Positions 1-8,622 are shown, numbered from the stretch's first letter. The stretch is DNA of 17,347 bases from an uncultured Collinsella sp. (GCA_902493615.1 CABUQK010000034.1:1-17347), one strand, 5' to 3'. Notes: generated by a model not told the origin, from the letters alone. Made by a program: numbers and translations.

Positions 1-1357
1 CTTCTTTAGGCGTGGCGTTCGCGCCGACGTTACCGTGCTCTCGAGCATCCCGCTAGGGGAGGACGAGCTGCCGGGTAACAAGAAGCTCGCCGAGGAGCTG
101 AGTCATTTGGGCGAGATCGGTTCGCTGCTCAATCCCTCAGAGGACGAGATCGACGAGCTCAAGGCTGCCGCCGCGAGTTGTTCCGATGACCTTTTTGCCG
201 CTACGGCCAAAACTAAGCTCGAAAGCGCTGCCGCCATCTGCGAGAAGCTGTCCCGTCGTTTTACCTGCACCGTTGCGAATCCTCCGTATATGGGCAGCAG
301 CAGCTTTAACCCCTTCATGAGCAAGTGGGTCAAGAAGAACTACCCCGACGTGAAGAGCGACCTCTGCACGTGCTTTATCGAGCGCGGGTTCAACCTGGCG
401 AAGGACCGCGGCTATTCAGCGATGGTTACGATGGCATCTTGGATGTTTCTGAGTAGCTTTGAGGCAATGAGGCGTCGAGTTCTTGACAGCAAATCAATCG
501 TTTCCATGTGCTACATGGGGCATATGGTGATGAGGATTGCATTCAATACTTCTGCAACGGTGTTTGCTAATTGCCGTACAAATAGCCTTGGTTCTTATTG
601 TCGAATCGAAGCTAAAGACTTGGATGCGGCTGGGAACCCTGTTTCGTTCTCTGCTGGGGAGACTGAGTTCTACCGCCGCGACGCCGAGACCTTCAAGCAG
701 ATTCCCGGCACTCCCATCGCCTACTGGCTTTCCGAGAAATATGGGCACATGTTTGAGCTAGGAACGATGAAGTCTGCTTATGTGTCAGGTGGCCGTTTAA
801 AAACTCATGACAATGAGAAATATGTCAGGAATTGGTGGGAGGTCCCAGCTTCTTTAATTGGGAGGTTATGGATGCCGTTGTCGAACGGCGGCGGTTTCTC
901 TAGATGGTCTGGAATGAAATATGACGTAGTGAACTGGTCTGATGAAGCTAACGATTTTTATGACCAGCATGGCGGCCTTCCTAAATCTGGGTCCATCGAA
1001 AGGAAGGGAATTTGTTGGGGCTTAATCACGTCGGGTCGCTGCTCGTTTCGAGTAAAAGACCAAGGTGAGCTGTTCACTTCTGGTGCCCCGACAGTTTTCA
1101 TGTCTAATCAAGATAGCGAAAGAGCTTTGTCTATCGATTTGGCGTTCCTGAACTCATCGATTGCTTCAGAGCTACTTGATGCGATTAATCCGACTTTGAA
1201 TACAACGGTTGGTGATGTCCTCTCGCTTCCGATGCCTCCTTCAAGCGCTCTTGACACTGAAGTTGTTGACTATGCCGACCAATCGGTGTCCATTGCTGAT
1301 GCCGATTGGGACTCGTTTGAAACCTCCTGGGATTTCAAACGTCATCCGCTGTTGTAG
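1..1357 (+). CDS. pglX: BREX-1 adenine methyltransferase PglX, N-terminal/target-recognition fragment (5' end outside window)
   Basis: This is the methyltransferase of a BREX defence system, which marks host DNA by N6-adenine methylation. The frame is open to the left edge (first full codon at base 2), so the true start lies outside; the GTG at 35 is internal. The adenine-methylase motif NPPY is at visible residues 93-96. It is followed by the family-typical stretch MGSSSFNPFMSKWVKKNYP and then KSDLCTCFIERGF. The later part (from about base 750) is the variable target-recognition region. The frame ends with DWDSFETSWDFKRHPLL and a TAG. In intact type 1 PglX proteins (about 1200 aa) that stretch is internal and is followed by a further C-terminal domain, which here is encoded separately from 2518. 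The protein is therefore broken or naturally split. G+C drops in the recognition part (901-960 is 22 of 60 by hand count). Family assignment is confident; whether the product is active is unknown. Confidence 0.9.
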   Translation, partial: FFRRGVRADVTVLSSIPLGEDELPGNKKLAEELSHLGEIGSLLNPSEDEIDELKAAAASCSDDLFAATAKTKLESAAAICEKLSRRFTCTVANPPYMGSSSFNPFMSKWVKKNYPDVKSDLCTCFIERGFNLAKDRGYSAMVTMASWMFLSSFEAMRRRVLDSKSIVSMCYMGHMVMRIAFNTSATVFANCRTNSLGSYCRIEAKDLDAAGNPVSFSAGETEFYRRDAETFKQIPGTPIAYWLSEKYGHMFELGTMKSAYVSGGRLKTHDNEKYVRNWWEVPASLIGRLWMPLSNGGGFSRWSGMKYDVVNWSDEANDFYDQHGGLPKSGSIERKGICWGLITSGRCSFRVKDQGELFTSGAPTVFMSNQDSERALSIDLAFLNSSIASELLDAINPTLNTTVGDVLSLPMPPSSALDTEVVDYADQSVSIADADWDSFETSWDFKRHPLL

Positions 1358-1366
1358 GTGAGCATT

Positions 1367-1864
1367 GTGGCTAAATCCTACAAACTTGTCGAAGAGACGA
1401 AACGAACTACAGCGGAGTGTGCTGAAAAGTGGAACGCCGATAAACGAGATGTTTCCGCCTGGTGTAGAGCTGATTTGATTTCTGGTGCGGTAAAAGAAAC
1501 CTCCTTCCCGTTCAGGTGGATCATCCCCTGTGATGCGAAGCGTCCCATAGATGCATGCATCATAAGGGAGCTGCTGTGGCAGATAATCGAGCTTGAAAAC
1601 GAGCGTATTTCCGAAATCGACGTTTTTGCTTGGGGTATTCCGGCAGTCGATATCGCTGGGTGCATTCAATCGTTGAAAGACGCCGATTATTTGGCGTTTT
1701 CACAAGAAGGTGTTGGCTTACAAATAACGAAAAAGGGCCTTGCTTTGATTGGCCGCGGTCAGAATGACAAGGCTATAAATGAGACGCCTACGGCACTGAA
1801 GTGGACTGCCGATGCCGTGGGTATTATTGCCGGAAGTGCAATAAATCAAATTATCCAAAGATAA
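1367..1864 (+). CDS. Helix-turn-helix DNA-binding protein inserted within pglX
   Basis: Unrecognised gene, about 165 aa. Residues 14-60 look like a MerR/excisionase-type helix-turn-helix: TTAECAEKWNADKRDVSAWC, then a basic wing leading to WIIPCDAKRP. That end pattern is typical of small DNA-binding domains that read a recognition helix and then a W-x-I-P-x-D-A segment. Residues 60-130 resemble a winged helix ending in LQITKKGLALIGR. The last 25 residues form a hydrophobic or amphipathic helix. I chose the GTG at 1367 because AGGTGA (1356-1361), overlapping the pglX stop, is 5 nt upstream; a GTG at 1358, directly after the stop, is the alternative. The gene lies between two parts of pglX and has lower G+C than its flanks (1681-1740 is 26 of 60). 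It could regulate the locus or be a leftover of the element that split pglX. No specific function can be assigned. Confidence 0.7.
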   Translation: MAKSYKLVEETKRTTAECAEKWNADKRDVSAWCRADLISGAVKETSFPFRWIIPCDAKRPIDACIIRELLWQIIELENERISEIDVFAWGIPAVDIAGCIQSLKDADYLAFSQEGVGLQITKKGLALIGRGQNDKAINETPTALKWTADAVGIIAGSAINQIIQR

Positions 1865-1906
1865 GCTGCTTCCGCAAGGACGCTGTAGTTTCGAAAGGTA
1901 ATAACC

Positions 1907-2365
1907 ATGTCTGATTGTTGTATTTATGAACCTCAAATTTACGACCTACAGGCGGTCGATCGTTTTCTCCGTGGTGAGACCAGAGAAATATGCATTGAGC
2001 TGAAGTGCGTTGAGCAGGAAAAGTCAGAGGACTTTGCGATAACGGATGCGGTTTTGCAGCTCGATTTAATAATGTGTGGGGAGCCGCACATGTGCAACGT
2101 TTCCGCTCATGGTACCCCTTATTTTGATCCGTCTGGTTTAGCAACGCTTTCATTTTTGATTACCGAGAAGACAGTCGGTTCGCAAGATTACCATGCGATT
2201 TGTCGCTGCGGGAACGCTCGCGATCTATTGGGGGGATCTCGATTGTTCCTTGTAATTTCGGAAAGGAGCGAATCTCGAGAATGCGCATTTGAGTTTAGTC
2301 CAGCATTGGGAGTGTTTGGCAGATACGTGTGGCATGAAGTCGATTTGAAAGCTTCCATTGGATAG
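1907..2365 (+). CDS. Hypothetical protein, 152 aa, inserted within pglX
   Basis: I do not recognise this protein. It starts at ATG 1907, with GAAAGG (1893-1898) 8 nt upstream, and follows the helix-turn-helix gene by 42 nt on the same strand, so the two are probably cotranscribed. The chain looks mainly beta: alternating hydrophobic runs such as AVLQLDLIMC, ATLSFLITEK and RLFLVISER, with several cysteines (residues 4-5 and in CIEL, IMC, HMC, CRCG, EC). No signal peptide or membrane span is visible. Base composition is closer to the neighbouring insert gene than to pglZ. It might be a small beta-sandwich adaptor or immunity-type protein, but this is a guess from composition only. Confidence 0.6.
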   Translation: MSDCCIYEPQIYDLQAVDRFLRGETREICIELKCVEQEKSEDFAITDAVLQLDLIMCGEPHMCNVSAHGTPYFDPSGLATLSFLITEKTVGSQDYHAICRCGNARDLLGGSRLFLVISERSESRECAFEFSPALGVFGRYVWHEVDLKASIG

Positions 2366-2517
2366 GAGAGCGATTTCATATCGCGCAATTAAGACGAATC
2401 AGCTGCTTTCGAGCAAGAGATACGCGGGTGTCGCGCGGCGCATAGGGCTGAGCTCCGAGCCTGATTCCTCTACGGTGACCGATTAATTGCAAGACCATGG
2501 AAACGGAAGGCAGCACA
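2366..2517 (+). other. Junction region between insert and pglX C-terminal part
   Basis: About 150 bases separate the 152-aa gene from the restart of PglX. A 43-codon frame opens at TTG 2358 and ends at TAA 2484-2486, but it has no convincing ribosome site. I saw no direct or inverted copy of the 1310-1357 sequence here, so there is no visible target duplication. The useful signal is GGAAGG (2505-2510), which serves the downstream ATG. Confidence 0.4.
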
Positions 2518-3486
2518 ATGGCAACGCTTTTGGCCGATAAATACGAGGCTCGCAAGGCCGAGGTCAATGCTCGCTTTGAGCAGCTTCGCGCTAACGAGGA
2601 AGAGCTCAACCGAATCTTTGCCAAGATCTACAACATGGAGGGCGAGGTGCCCATCGAGGTCGAGGATAAGTACGTCTCGGTGGCGCGCATCTTCGACACC
2701 GCCGACGAGATTCCCGAGAGCTATAAGGGCAACAAATACGTGCGTACCAAGCGCGACGAGATCACCTCGCTCATAAGCTATGCCGCGGGCTGCATGTTCG
2801 GCCGCTATTCGCTGGATGTGGACGGTCTGGTCCTGGCCGATCAGGGCGCCACGGTCGACGACTATCTGGCCAAGATGCCCGATCCCGCGCATGTGACCTT
2901 TATGCCCGATAGCGACAACGTGCTGCCTATTACCGACGACGAGTACTTTGACGACGACATCGTGCGCTACTTTATCGACTTTGTGCGCGCCGTGTACGGC
3001 GAGGAGACGCTCGAGCAAAACCTGGCCTTTATTGCCGAAGCACTCGGCGGTAAGGGTACCCCGCGCGAGGTAATCCGCACCTACTTTTTGAAGGACTTCT
3101 TTAAGGACCACTGCCAGACCTACAAGAAGCGTCCCATCTACTGGCTGTTCGACAGTGGCAAAAAGAACGGCTTTAAGTGCCTTGTTTACATGCATCGCTA
3201 TCAGCCCGACCTGCTGGCTCGCATCCGCACCGACTATGTGCATGGGCAGCAAGAACGCTACCGCGCCCAGATCGGCTATGCCAACGATGCCCTTGCCGAT
3301 GCCGAGCGCGGCGAGCGCGTGCGTCTGGACAAGCGTGTCAAAAAGCTCAACGACCAGCTCAAAGAGACTATTGCCTTCGAGGAGAAGCTGCACCACTTGG
3401 CAGACCAGATGATTAAGATCGACCTGGATGACGGCGTCAAGGTCAACTACGCCAAGTTTCAGGATGTGCTGGCAAAGATTAAGTAA
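2518..3486 (+). CDS. pglX: BREX-1 PglX, C-terminal fragment as a separate reading frame
   Basis: About 322 aa corresponding to the C-terminal part of type 1 PglX. Diagnostic segments are LRANEEELNRIF, VEDKYVSVARIF, SYAAGCMFGRYSLDVDGL, KKRPIYWLFDSGKKNGFK and YMHRYQPDLLARIRTDYV; in intact PglX these lie on the same chain as the methylase core. I prefer ATG 2518 because GGAAGG at 2505-2510 sits 7 nt upstream; ATG 2497 has no ribosome site and would add 7 residues. The segment DYVHGQQERYRAQIGYANDA and what follows is a charged helical region. G+C is high (2701-2820 is 69 of 120), matching pglZ and unlike the insert. pglZ starts 23 nt after the stop, so the two are likely cotranslated. It may be expressed and complement the upstream half in trans, or be a relic kept by recombination. 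Confidence 0.88.
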   Translation: MATLLADKYEARKAEVNARFEQLRANEEELNRIFAKIYNMEGEVPIEVEDKYVSVARIFDTADEIPESYKGNKYVRTKRDEITSLISYAAGCMFGRYSLDVDGLVLADQGATVDDYLAKMPDPAHVTFMPDSDNVLPITDDEYFDDDIVRYFIDFVRAVYGEETLEQNLAFIAEALGGKGTPREVIRTYFLKDFFKDHCQTYKKRPIYWLFDSGKKNGFKCLVYMHRYQPDLLARIRTDYVHGQQERYRAQIGYANDALADAERGERVRLDKRVKKLNDQLKETIAFEEKLHHLADQMIKIDLDDGVKVNYAKFQDVLAKIK

Positions 3487-3509
3487 CTGCAGATACGGTA
3501 AGGATATTC

Positions 3510-6218
3510 ATGCCCAAGATCGATGTAGAAGAACAGCTCAAGCTGCGATTTTTGCAGCCGTTGTCCTCATGCGCGCCGCGCCGTGTTGTGGTTTGGCACG
3601 ATGCGGACGGCGAGTTTGCTCCTGAGTTTGAGCGATTGGCTGCCGAGGGTTTCGACGGCGTGGGGGCCGATGCCGGCGTAATGCCTGCTCACGGTGACTT
3701 TGAGCGCCCGGTGCGCTTTGTTGAGGCCTGCGAGGGCCGTATGTTTGCCGTCAAGAAGCTCATCAACCGCGATGACCTTGCGAGCGATATCTTGCTGTAT
3801 CGCCGTTGCCCGCGCGGCAGGCTTGAGGGTGATTGGCTTGCCGATGTTGAGCTGTATGCCGATCGGTTCCAGGCTGACTATCTTTCGCTTTTGGCCGATC
3901 AGCTGGGCATCGAGAATATCGACGCCGTGCGCGAGAGCCTGCGCGAGCACAAGACGTTCTTTGATGCCAAGACCCGCTGCGCTAAGTTTGCCGCGTGTGT
4001 TCCGCATGCCTCGGGCGCATCCGATATCGAACTCGGCATCCTTACGGTGATTTTTGGCGGTAAAGAGCCTGGTGACGCGCGCCCCGCGTTTGTGCTGCGT
4101 GGCTGTATGACCATGCTGCTGCACGAGGGTCCCGAGGCGCTGGCTGAGTTGGCGGACAAGTACTGCGTGCGCGATGCCCTCTCTGCCTTCATTGTGCGTT
4201 GCTATGGGTTTGATGGGCCGCTTTACGAGCGTGACTCATTGCTTATGCTTGCATCCCATGTGCTCCTTACGGCGGCATCAACCGCGCTTCCCGAGGGAGC
4301 GCTCAAGGGGCTCGAAAGCTATGTGGCTCCCGCTTACGGCCCCTATTGCCTTGAGGCGGTGCGCACGTGGGACCAGGCCGCCGATACCCAGGCATCGAGC
4401 GAGGACCTATTTGAGATCTGTCGTTTGGTGGAGGAAGTCCGCGGGCTCTTTGCGCGGTTTGAGGCTCTGCCGATCGATGTGCTGGCCTCGCTTGATGTGT
4501 TCCCGTGCGTCAATGAGGCTGTGCTCTCGCAGTTGTTCAGCTCGTTTGCCCAGGGTGCAGACCGTGTTGAGGACGCACGCGCCTTTGCGGCGCGTCGCTG
4601 CGACCTAAGCTGGTACCGCCGTGTCGAGAGCTACTTTGGCTTGCTTGCCGCTGTGGCCAATATGTGCGCATTTAGGCAGGCACATGCGGGCGGGTTCCAT
4701 CTGGCGCGGCCCCAGCAGGTGTGGGATGCCTATACGTCCGATTGGTATTCCATGGATGCTGCCTATCGCCATATGTGCACCGCGTATCTGCGGGCGCGCT
4801 CCGTCGAGTGCGATACGCTCGAGGAGCCTGCCCGCGCTGTGGCGGACTGGGCGGAGAATCTCTACAGTAACTGGTTCTTGGCCGATGCCAATGCCTGCTG
4901 GACATCCGCTGCGCAAGGGGAGTGGGCCGATTGCGGCTACATCGAGGGTCCCGAACGGCAGGATGAGTTCTACTGGCATGTGCTGCCCACCTTTGTGGGC
5001 TCTGCTAAAACGACGGTCGTTATCGTGAGCGACGCGCTGCGCTATGAGGTGGCCTGCGACGTCGCGGCGCTGCTCGAGCGCGAGCGCGGCGGCAACGTCA
5101 AGGTTTCTAGCATGCAGGCGGTCTTTCCCTCCATTACAGAGGTGGGCATGCCCGCGCTGCTGCCGCATCAGGCGCTTGGGCTTGCAGCGGATGGTTCGTT
5201 TGTGCTGGCTGACGGCAAGCCCACCGCAACGACTCCGCAACGCGAGGCCGTGCTTACCCATGTTGAGCCTACGGCCCGCGCTTTACGCTCGAGCGCATAC
5301 CTCAACATGGCGGGAACCGAGCGTAAGGCGCTGCTTAAGGACTCCAAGCTCGTTTATCTCTACCACAACAAGATCGATGCCACGGGCGAGAAGGCTGCTA
5401 CGCAGGATGACGTCTTCGATGCCTGCACGGACACCGTGGAGGAACTTGCTGCGTTGGCGCGTCGCGTGTGCACCGACGCCCCGGGCGCGCGTGTTGTTAT
5501 AACGGCGGACCACGGCTTCATCTACACGCGTCGTGAGCTCAACGAGTGCCAGATGCTCGGCAAGCCAGACCTACCCTTCCTTGACGCTCCTGTCATGCAC
5601 GGCAAGCGTCATCTGGTGGTGCCCAACGAGGCCGTGGGCGAGCTTTCGGACGAGGTGCGTGGGGTGTTTGTTAATGTTAACATGGGACGTTTGGGCGCCG
5701 GTTTTGAGGGGTTTGCCCCGCGCGAGAACGTGCACTTCAAGCGTCCCGGCGGCACTAACAACTACGTCCACGGCGGCATGAGCCTGCAGGAGCTCTGCGT
5801 GCCCGTTATCGGTTTTTGGCGTGCGCGCTCGGGTTCCAAGGACTTTGTCGACACGCGCGCGGCGACGCTGCGCGTACTAAGTGAGGGACGCCGAGTGACC
5901 AACTCGCTCTTCTCGGTCAACTTGATCCAGGAAGAACCTGCCCAAGGTAAGGTCTTGCCGTGCGAGTACGAGCTGGTGTTTACCGATGCGAGTGGCAACG
6001 AGGTGAGCGATACGGTCAAGGCGCATGCCAACAAGACTTCTGTTAACTCGCAGGAGCGCGTGGTGCATGCCAAGTTTGCGTTGCATGCAGTGGATGGATT
6101 CTCGGCCAAGGGTCCGTACTATCTGGTCTGCCGCGAGCGCGAGACGGGCAAGATCGTTTGGCGCGAGACGTATACCATTGCTGTTTCGTTTGCCCCTGTT
6201 GCTGACTTTGGTTTTTAG
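3510..6218 (+). CDS. pglZ: BREX-1 system phosphatase-fold protein PglZ
   Basis: Core BREX protein of the alkaline phosphatase superfamily, 902 aa, near the usual length for type 1 PglZ. The N-terminus RRVVVWHDADGEF is family-typical. Metal-site motifs are visible: VIVSDALRYE with D508, then FPSITEVGMPALLP with S541/T543 as candidate active-site residues, then ITADHGF with D667-H668, and NNYVHGGMSLQELCVPVIGF near residue 755 supplying a further His. Residues between about 100 and 480 are helical with no clear motif. A C-terminal beta-rich region ends in SFAPVADFGF. Start ATG 3510 has GTAAGGA 5 nt upstream. The gene lies between the PglX C-terminal frame and brxL, the standard order. In other BREX systems PglZ is required for defence and for methylation, and is thought to work with PglX; its substrate here cannot be read from sequence. 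Confidence 0.95.
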   Translation: MPKIDVEEQLKLRFLQPLSSCAPRRVVVWHDADGEFAPEFERLAAEGFDGVGADAGVMPAHGDFERPVRFVEACEGRMFAVKKLINRDDLASDILLYRRCPRGRLEGDWLADVELYADRFQADYLSLLADQLGIENIDAVRESLREHKTFFDAKTRCAKFAACVPHASGASDIELGILTVIFGGKEPGDARPAFVLRGCMTMLLHEGPEALAELADKYCVRDALSAFIVRCYGFDGPLYERDSLLMLASHVLLTAASTALPEGALKGLESYVAPAYGPYCLEAVRTWDQAADTQASSEDLFEICRLVEEVRGLFARFEALPIDVLASLDVFPCVNEAVLSQLFSSFAQGADRVEDARAFAARRCDLSWYRRVESYFGLLAAVANMCAFRQAHAGGFHLARPQQVWDAYTSDWYSMDAAYRHMCTAYLRARSVECDTLEEPARAVADWAENLYSNWFLADANACWTSAAQGEWADCGYIEGPERQDEFYWHVLPTFVGSAKTTVVIVSDALRYEVACDVAALLERERGGNVKVSSMQAVFPSITEVGMPALLPHQALGLAADGSFVLADGKPTATTPQREAVLTHVEPTARALRSSAYLNMAGTERKALLKDSKLVYLYHNKIDATGEKAATQDDVFDACTDTVEELAALARRVCTDAPGARVVITADHGFIYTRRELNECQMLGKPDLPFLDAPVMHGKRHLVVPNEAVGELSDEVRGVFVNVNMGRLGAGFEGFAPRENVHFKRPGGTNNYVHGGMSLQELCVPVIGFWRARSGSKDFVDTRAATLRVLSEGRRVTNSLFSVNLIQEEPAQGKVLPCEYELVFTDASGNEVSDTVKAHANKTSVNSQERVVHAKFALHAVDGFSAKGPYYLVCRERETGKIVWRETYTIAVSFAPVADFGF

Positions 6219-6229
6219 GAGTGTGCCCT

Positions 6230-8578
6230 ATGTTTGATAGCCATGACGACGATCTGTGGGAAGTTCCCTCGATTGATGTGAGCGTGCCAGTGGATGTTGC
6301 GGCGGTTGTGGAGGCTGCGGCGCCTGCCCCGGAGCCCGTTGAGGCCGCGGTGACCGGCGAGGAGCCGGCGGAGCCTGCGGCGCCCGCCGAGGGTGAGTCC
6401 CCGACCGATGGCTATGCTCAGGCTGTGGCCGAGGCTCCCGAGGATGAGGGCTACGACATGGATGGGCTGGACGGCAAGCTGCTCGAGCACTTTGGCGGCA
6501 AGATCGTGCGCAAGGACCTGACGGCCCTTATGAAGCGTGGCGCCAACGTGCCGACCTTTGTGCTGGAGTATCTGCTGGGCATGTACTGCTCAACCGACGA
6601 CGAGGATGCCGTGGCAGAGGGCCTGGACCGCATTCGCAGGATCCTCACCGATAACTACGTGCGTCCCGACGAGTCCGAGCGCATTAAGTCCAAGATCCGC
6701 GAGCTGGGTCGTTTTACCATCATCGACAAGGTGACGGCCAAGCTCGACGAGTACAAAGACATCTATGTGGCGTCGTTTGCCAATCTGACCATCGAACCGT
6801 TTGTGATGCCGGCCGAGTACGTGCGCGACTATTCCAAGATTCTGCAGGGTGGCATTTGGTGCATTATGAGCATCGAGTATCGCCATCCCGTGGATGAGGA
6901 AGACGAGTTTGGCATGGAGGTCTTTGGCGACGATGTGCCGCGCCGCTCTAAGGCCAAGCGCAAAAAGCGCGGACCCGAGGACTCTCCGTTTAGCGTGGCG
7001 TCGCTCACGCCCATCCAGATGCCCAATCTGGACCTGGATGCCATGGTCGACGAGCGCCAGTACTTTACGCGCGACGAGTGGCTCAACATGCTGCTGCGCT
7101 CCGCTGGCTATGAGCCTAGCGAGCTTTCCGAGAAAGAGCGCCTGCACTTTATCGAGCGTATGGTGCCGCTCATCGAGCGCAACTACAACCTGTGCGAGCT
7201 GGGTCCCCGCGGTACCGGTAAGAGCCACATCTACAAAGAGGTCTCGCCCTACGCTATTTTGCTTTCGGGCGGCCAGACCACCACGGCCAACCTGTTCGGC
7301 CGTATGAACTCCATGCGAGCCGACCGCGTGGGCCTGGTGGGACACTGGGATTGCGTGACGTTTGACGAGGTCGCCGGCATGCGTTTTAAGGATACCAATG
7401 CCGTGCAGATCATGAAGGACTACATGGCGAGTGGCAGCTACGCGCGCGGCCGCGACCAGATCAACGCCGATGCCTCCATGGTCTTTGAGGGCAACATCAA
7501 CGACACCGTGCAAAATGTCCTTAAGACCACGCACCTGTTTGATCCGTTCCCGCCGGAGTTTAACAACGATTCGGCCTTCTTCGACCGTATCCACTATTAC
7601 CTGCCGGGCTGGGAGATTCCCAAGATGCGCTCGAGCCTGCTGACCGGGCATTATGGCCTGATCACCGACTGCCTGTCGGAGTTTTGCAAGGAGATGCGCC
7701 GCAAGGACTTTACGCACCATATCGACCGTTACTTCCGCTTTAACAGCGACTTTAACAAGCGTGACGAGATCGCCGTGCGCAAGACCTTTAGCGGCCTTGC
7801 AAAGCTGCTGTTCCCCGACGAGGCCATGGACAAGGACGATGTGCGCTGGCTGCTGGACTACGCCATCGAGGGCCGTCGCCGCGTAAAGGAGCAGCTCAAG
7901 ATTATGGCGGGCGTTGAGTTTATCGACGTCAACCTGGGCTATATGGATGCCGACAACCCGCAGGACGTGCACGTGGTGCGCGTGCCCGGGCAGAGCGAGG
8001 ACACGCTGATTCCCGACGGGCCGCTGCTGTCCGGCCACGTGTTTGGCGTGGGCAGGTCGCAGGGCGGCGAGGTCGCCGTGTACAAGTTGGAGAACAAGGC
8101 CGTTGCCGGCGAGTGCAAGTTTAAGCACGAGGGCGTGGCCTTTAACAAGCCGGTGCGCGATACGCTGGAGGCCGCGTTCGACAACTTTGTGAACCTTGCA
8201 AACCGCGTGGCGCCGGGCATGCACATTGGCTCCAAGGATTACCTGCTGTTCTATAACGACCTGCAGAGCAAGGGCCTGTCCGAAGAAGTTTCGCTCGCCG
8301 AGTTTGTGGGCCTGTGCTCTGCGGCATGCAACCGCCCGGTGATGCCCGCGCTGGCGATTCCGGGAATCTTGCGCATGTCGGGCTCTATGGACGAGATGCG
8401 CGGGCTCGAGGACATTATGCGCGTGGCCAAAAACGCCGGCGCCAAGCGCGTGATTTTGCCGCTGAGTGCCATCGCGGGCCTGCAGAGCGTTTCGTCCGAG
8501 ATTATTTCGGGGTTGAGCCCGGTGTTTTACATGGATGGCGACCCGGTTGATGCCGCGAAGAAGGCACTGGATCTGTAG
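6230..8578 (+). CDS. brxL: BREX AAA+/Lon-like protein BrxL
   Basis: BrxL is a DNA-associated AAA+ ring protein needed for phage exclusion in type 1 BREX. Start ATG 6230 is preceded by AGGAG overlapping the pglZ stop (8-nt gap), giving 782 aa; the GTG at 6221 lies inside that site and is unlikely. The family core begins near residue 79 (LDGKLLEHFGGKIVRKDLT) and contains GANVPTFVLEYLLGMYC. Walker A GPRGTGKS is at 325-332 with K331; Walker B CVTFDEVAG has D379/E380. The C-terminal Lon-like domain ends in KNAGAKRVILP and a helical tail, but no classic PSAG serine motif is visible, so protease activity is doubtful. Oddities: residues 1-78 are a low-complexity Ala/Glu/Pro acidic arm, and a basic insert (RRSKAKRKKRG) lies near residue 240; BrxL proteins I know of lack these or are shorter. 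Confidence 0.95.
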   Translation: MFDSHDDDLWEVPSIDVSVPVDVAAVVEAAAPAPEPVEAAVTGEEPAEPAAPAEGESPTDGYAQAVAEAPEDEGYDMDGLDGKLLEHFGGKIVRKDLTALMKRGANVPTFVLEYLLGMYCSTDDEDAVAEGLDRIRRILTDNYVRPDESERIKSKIRELGRFTIIDKVTAKLDEYKDIYVASFANLTIEPFVMPAEYVRDYSKILQGGIWCIMSIEYRHPVDEEDEFGMEVFGDDVPRRSKAKRKKRGPEDSPFSVASLTPIQMPNLDLDAMVDERQYFTRDEWLNMLLRSAGYEPSELSEKERLHFIERMVPLIERNYNLCELGPRGTGKSHIYKEVSPYAILLSGGQTTTANLFGRMNSMRADRVGLVGHWDCVTFDEVAGMRFKDTNAVQIMKDYMASGSYARGRDQINADASMVFEGNINDTVQNVLKTTHLFDPFPPEFNNDSAFFDRIHYYLPGWEIPKMRSSLLTGHYGLITDCLSEFCKEMRRKDFTHHIDRYFRFNSDFNKRDEIAVRKTFSGLAKLLFPDEAMDKDDVRWLLDYAIEGRRRVKEQLKIMAGVEFIDVNLGYMDADNPQDVHVVRVPGQSEDTLIPDGPLLSGHVFGVGRSQGGEVAVYKLENKAVAGECKFKHEGVAFNKPVRDTLEAAFDNFVNLANRVAPGMHIGSKDYLLFYNDLQSKGLSEEVSLAEFVGLCSAACNRPVMPALAIPGILRMSGSMDEMRGLEDIMRVAKNAGAKRVILPLSAIAGLQSVSSEIISGLSPVFYMDGDPVDAAKKALDL

Positions 8579-8587
8579 GAGTGCGGG

Positions 8588-8622
8588 CGTGCGGGGTGTC
8601 CGGTGTTCGGGTGCCCCGCGTA
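8588..8622 (+). other. GC-rich hairpin between brxL and the next gene
   Basis: GCGGGG (8591-8596) can pair with CCCCGC (8614-8619) around a G/T-rich loop in the 78-nt gap. There is no T-run, so it is not an intrinsic terminator. It could stabilise or partition the mRNA. Confidence 0.3.

Noticed and set aside
2358..2486. 43-codon plus-strand frame starting at TTG, ending STVTD
   Set aside because: No convincing ribosome site, overlaps the end of the 152-aa gene, and too short to recognise; may be a gene remnant but cannot be supported.
2470..3396. Minus-strand open frame of about 308 codons opposite the PglX C-terminal part
   Set aside because: Antisense shadow of a strongly conserved coding region; composition is not protein-like.
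6590..8224. Long minus-strand open frame of about 544 codons opposite brxL
   Set aside because: It lies wholly opposite a clear BrxL gene with intact motifs; long antisense frames are common in high-G+C coding DNA and the product is low-complexity His/Val/Ala-rich.
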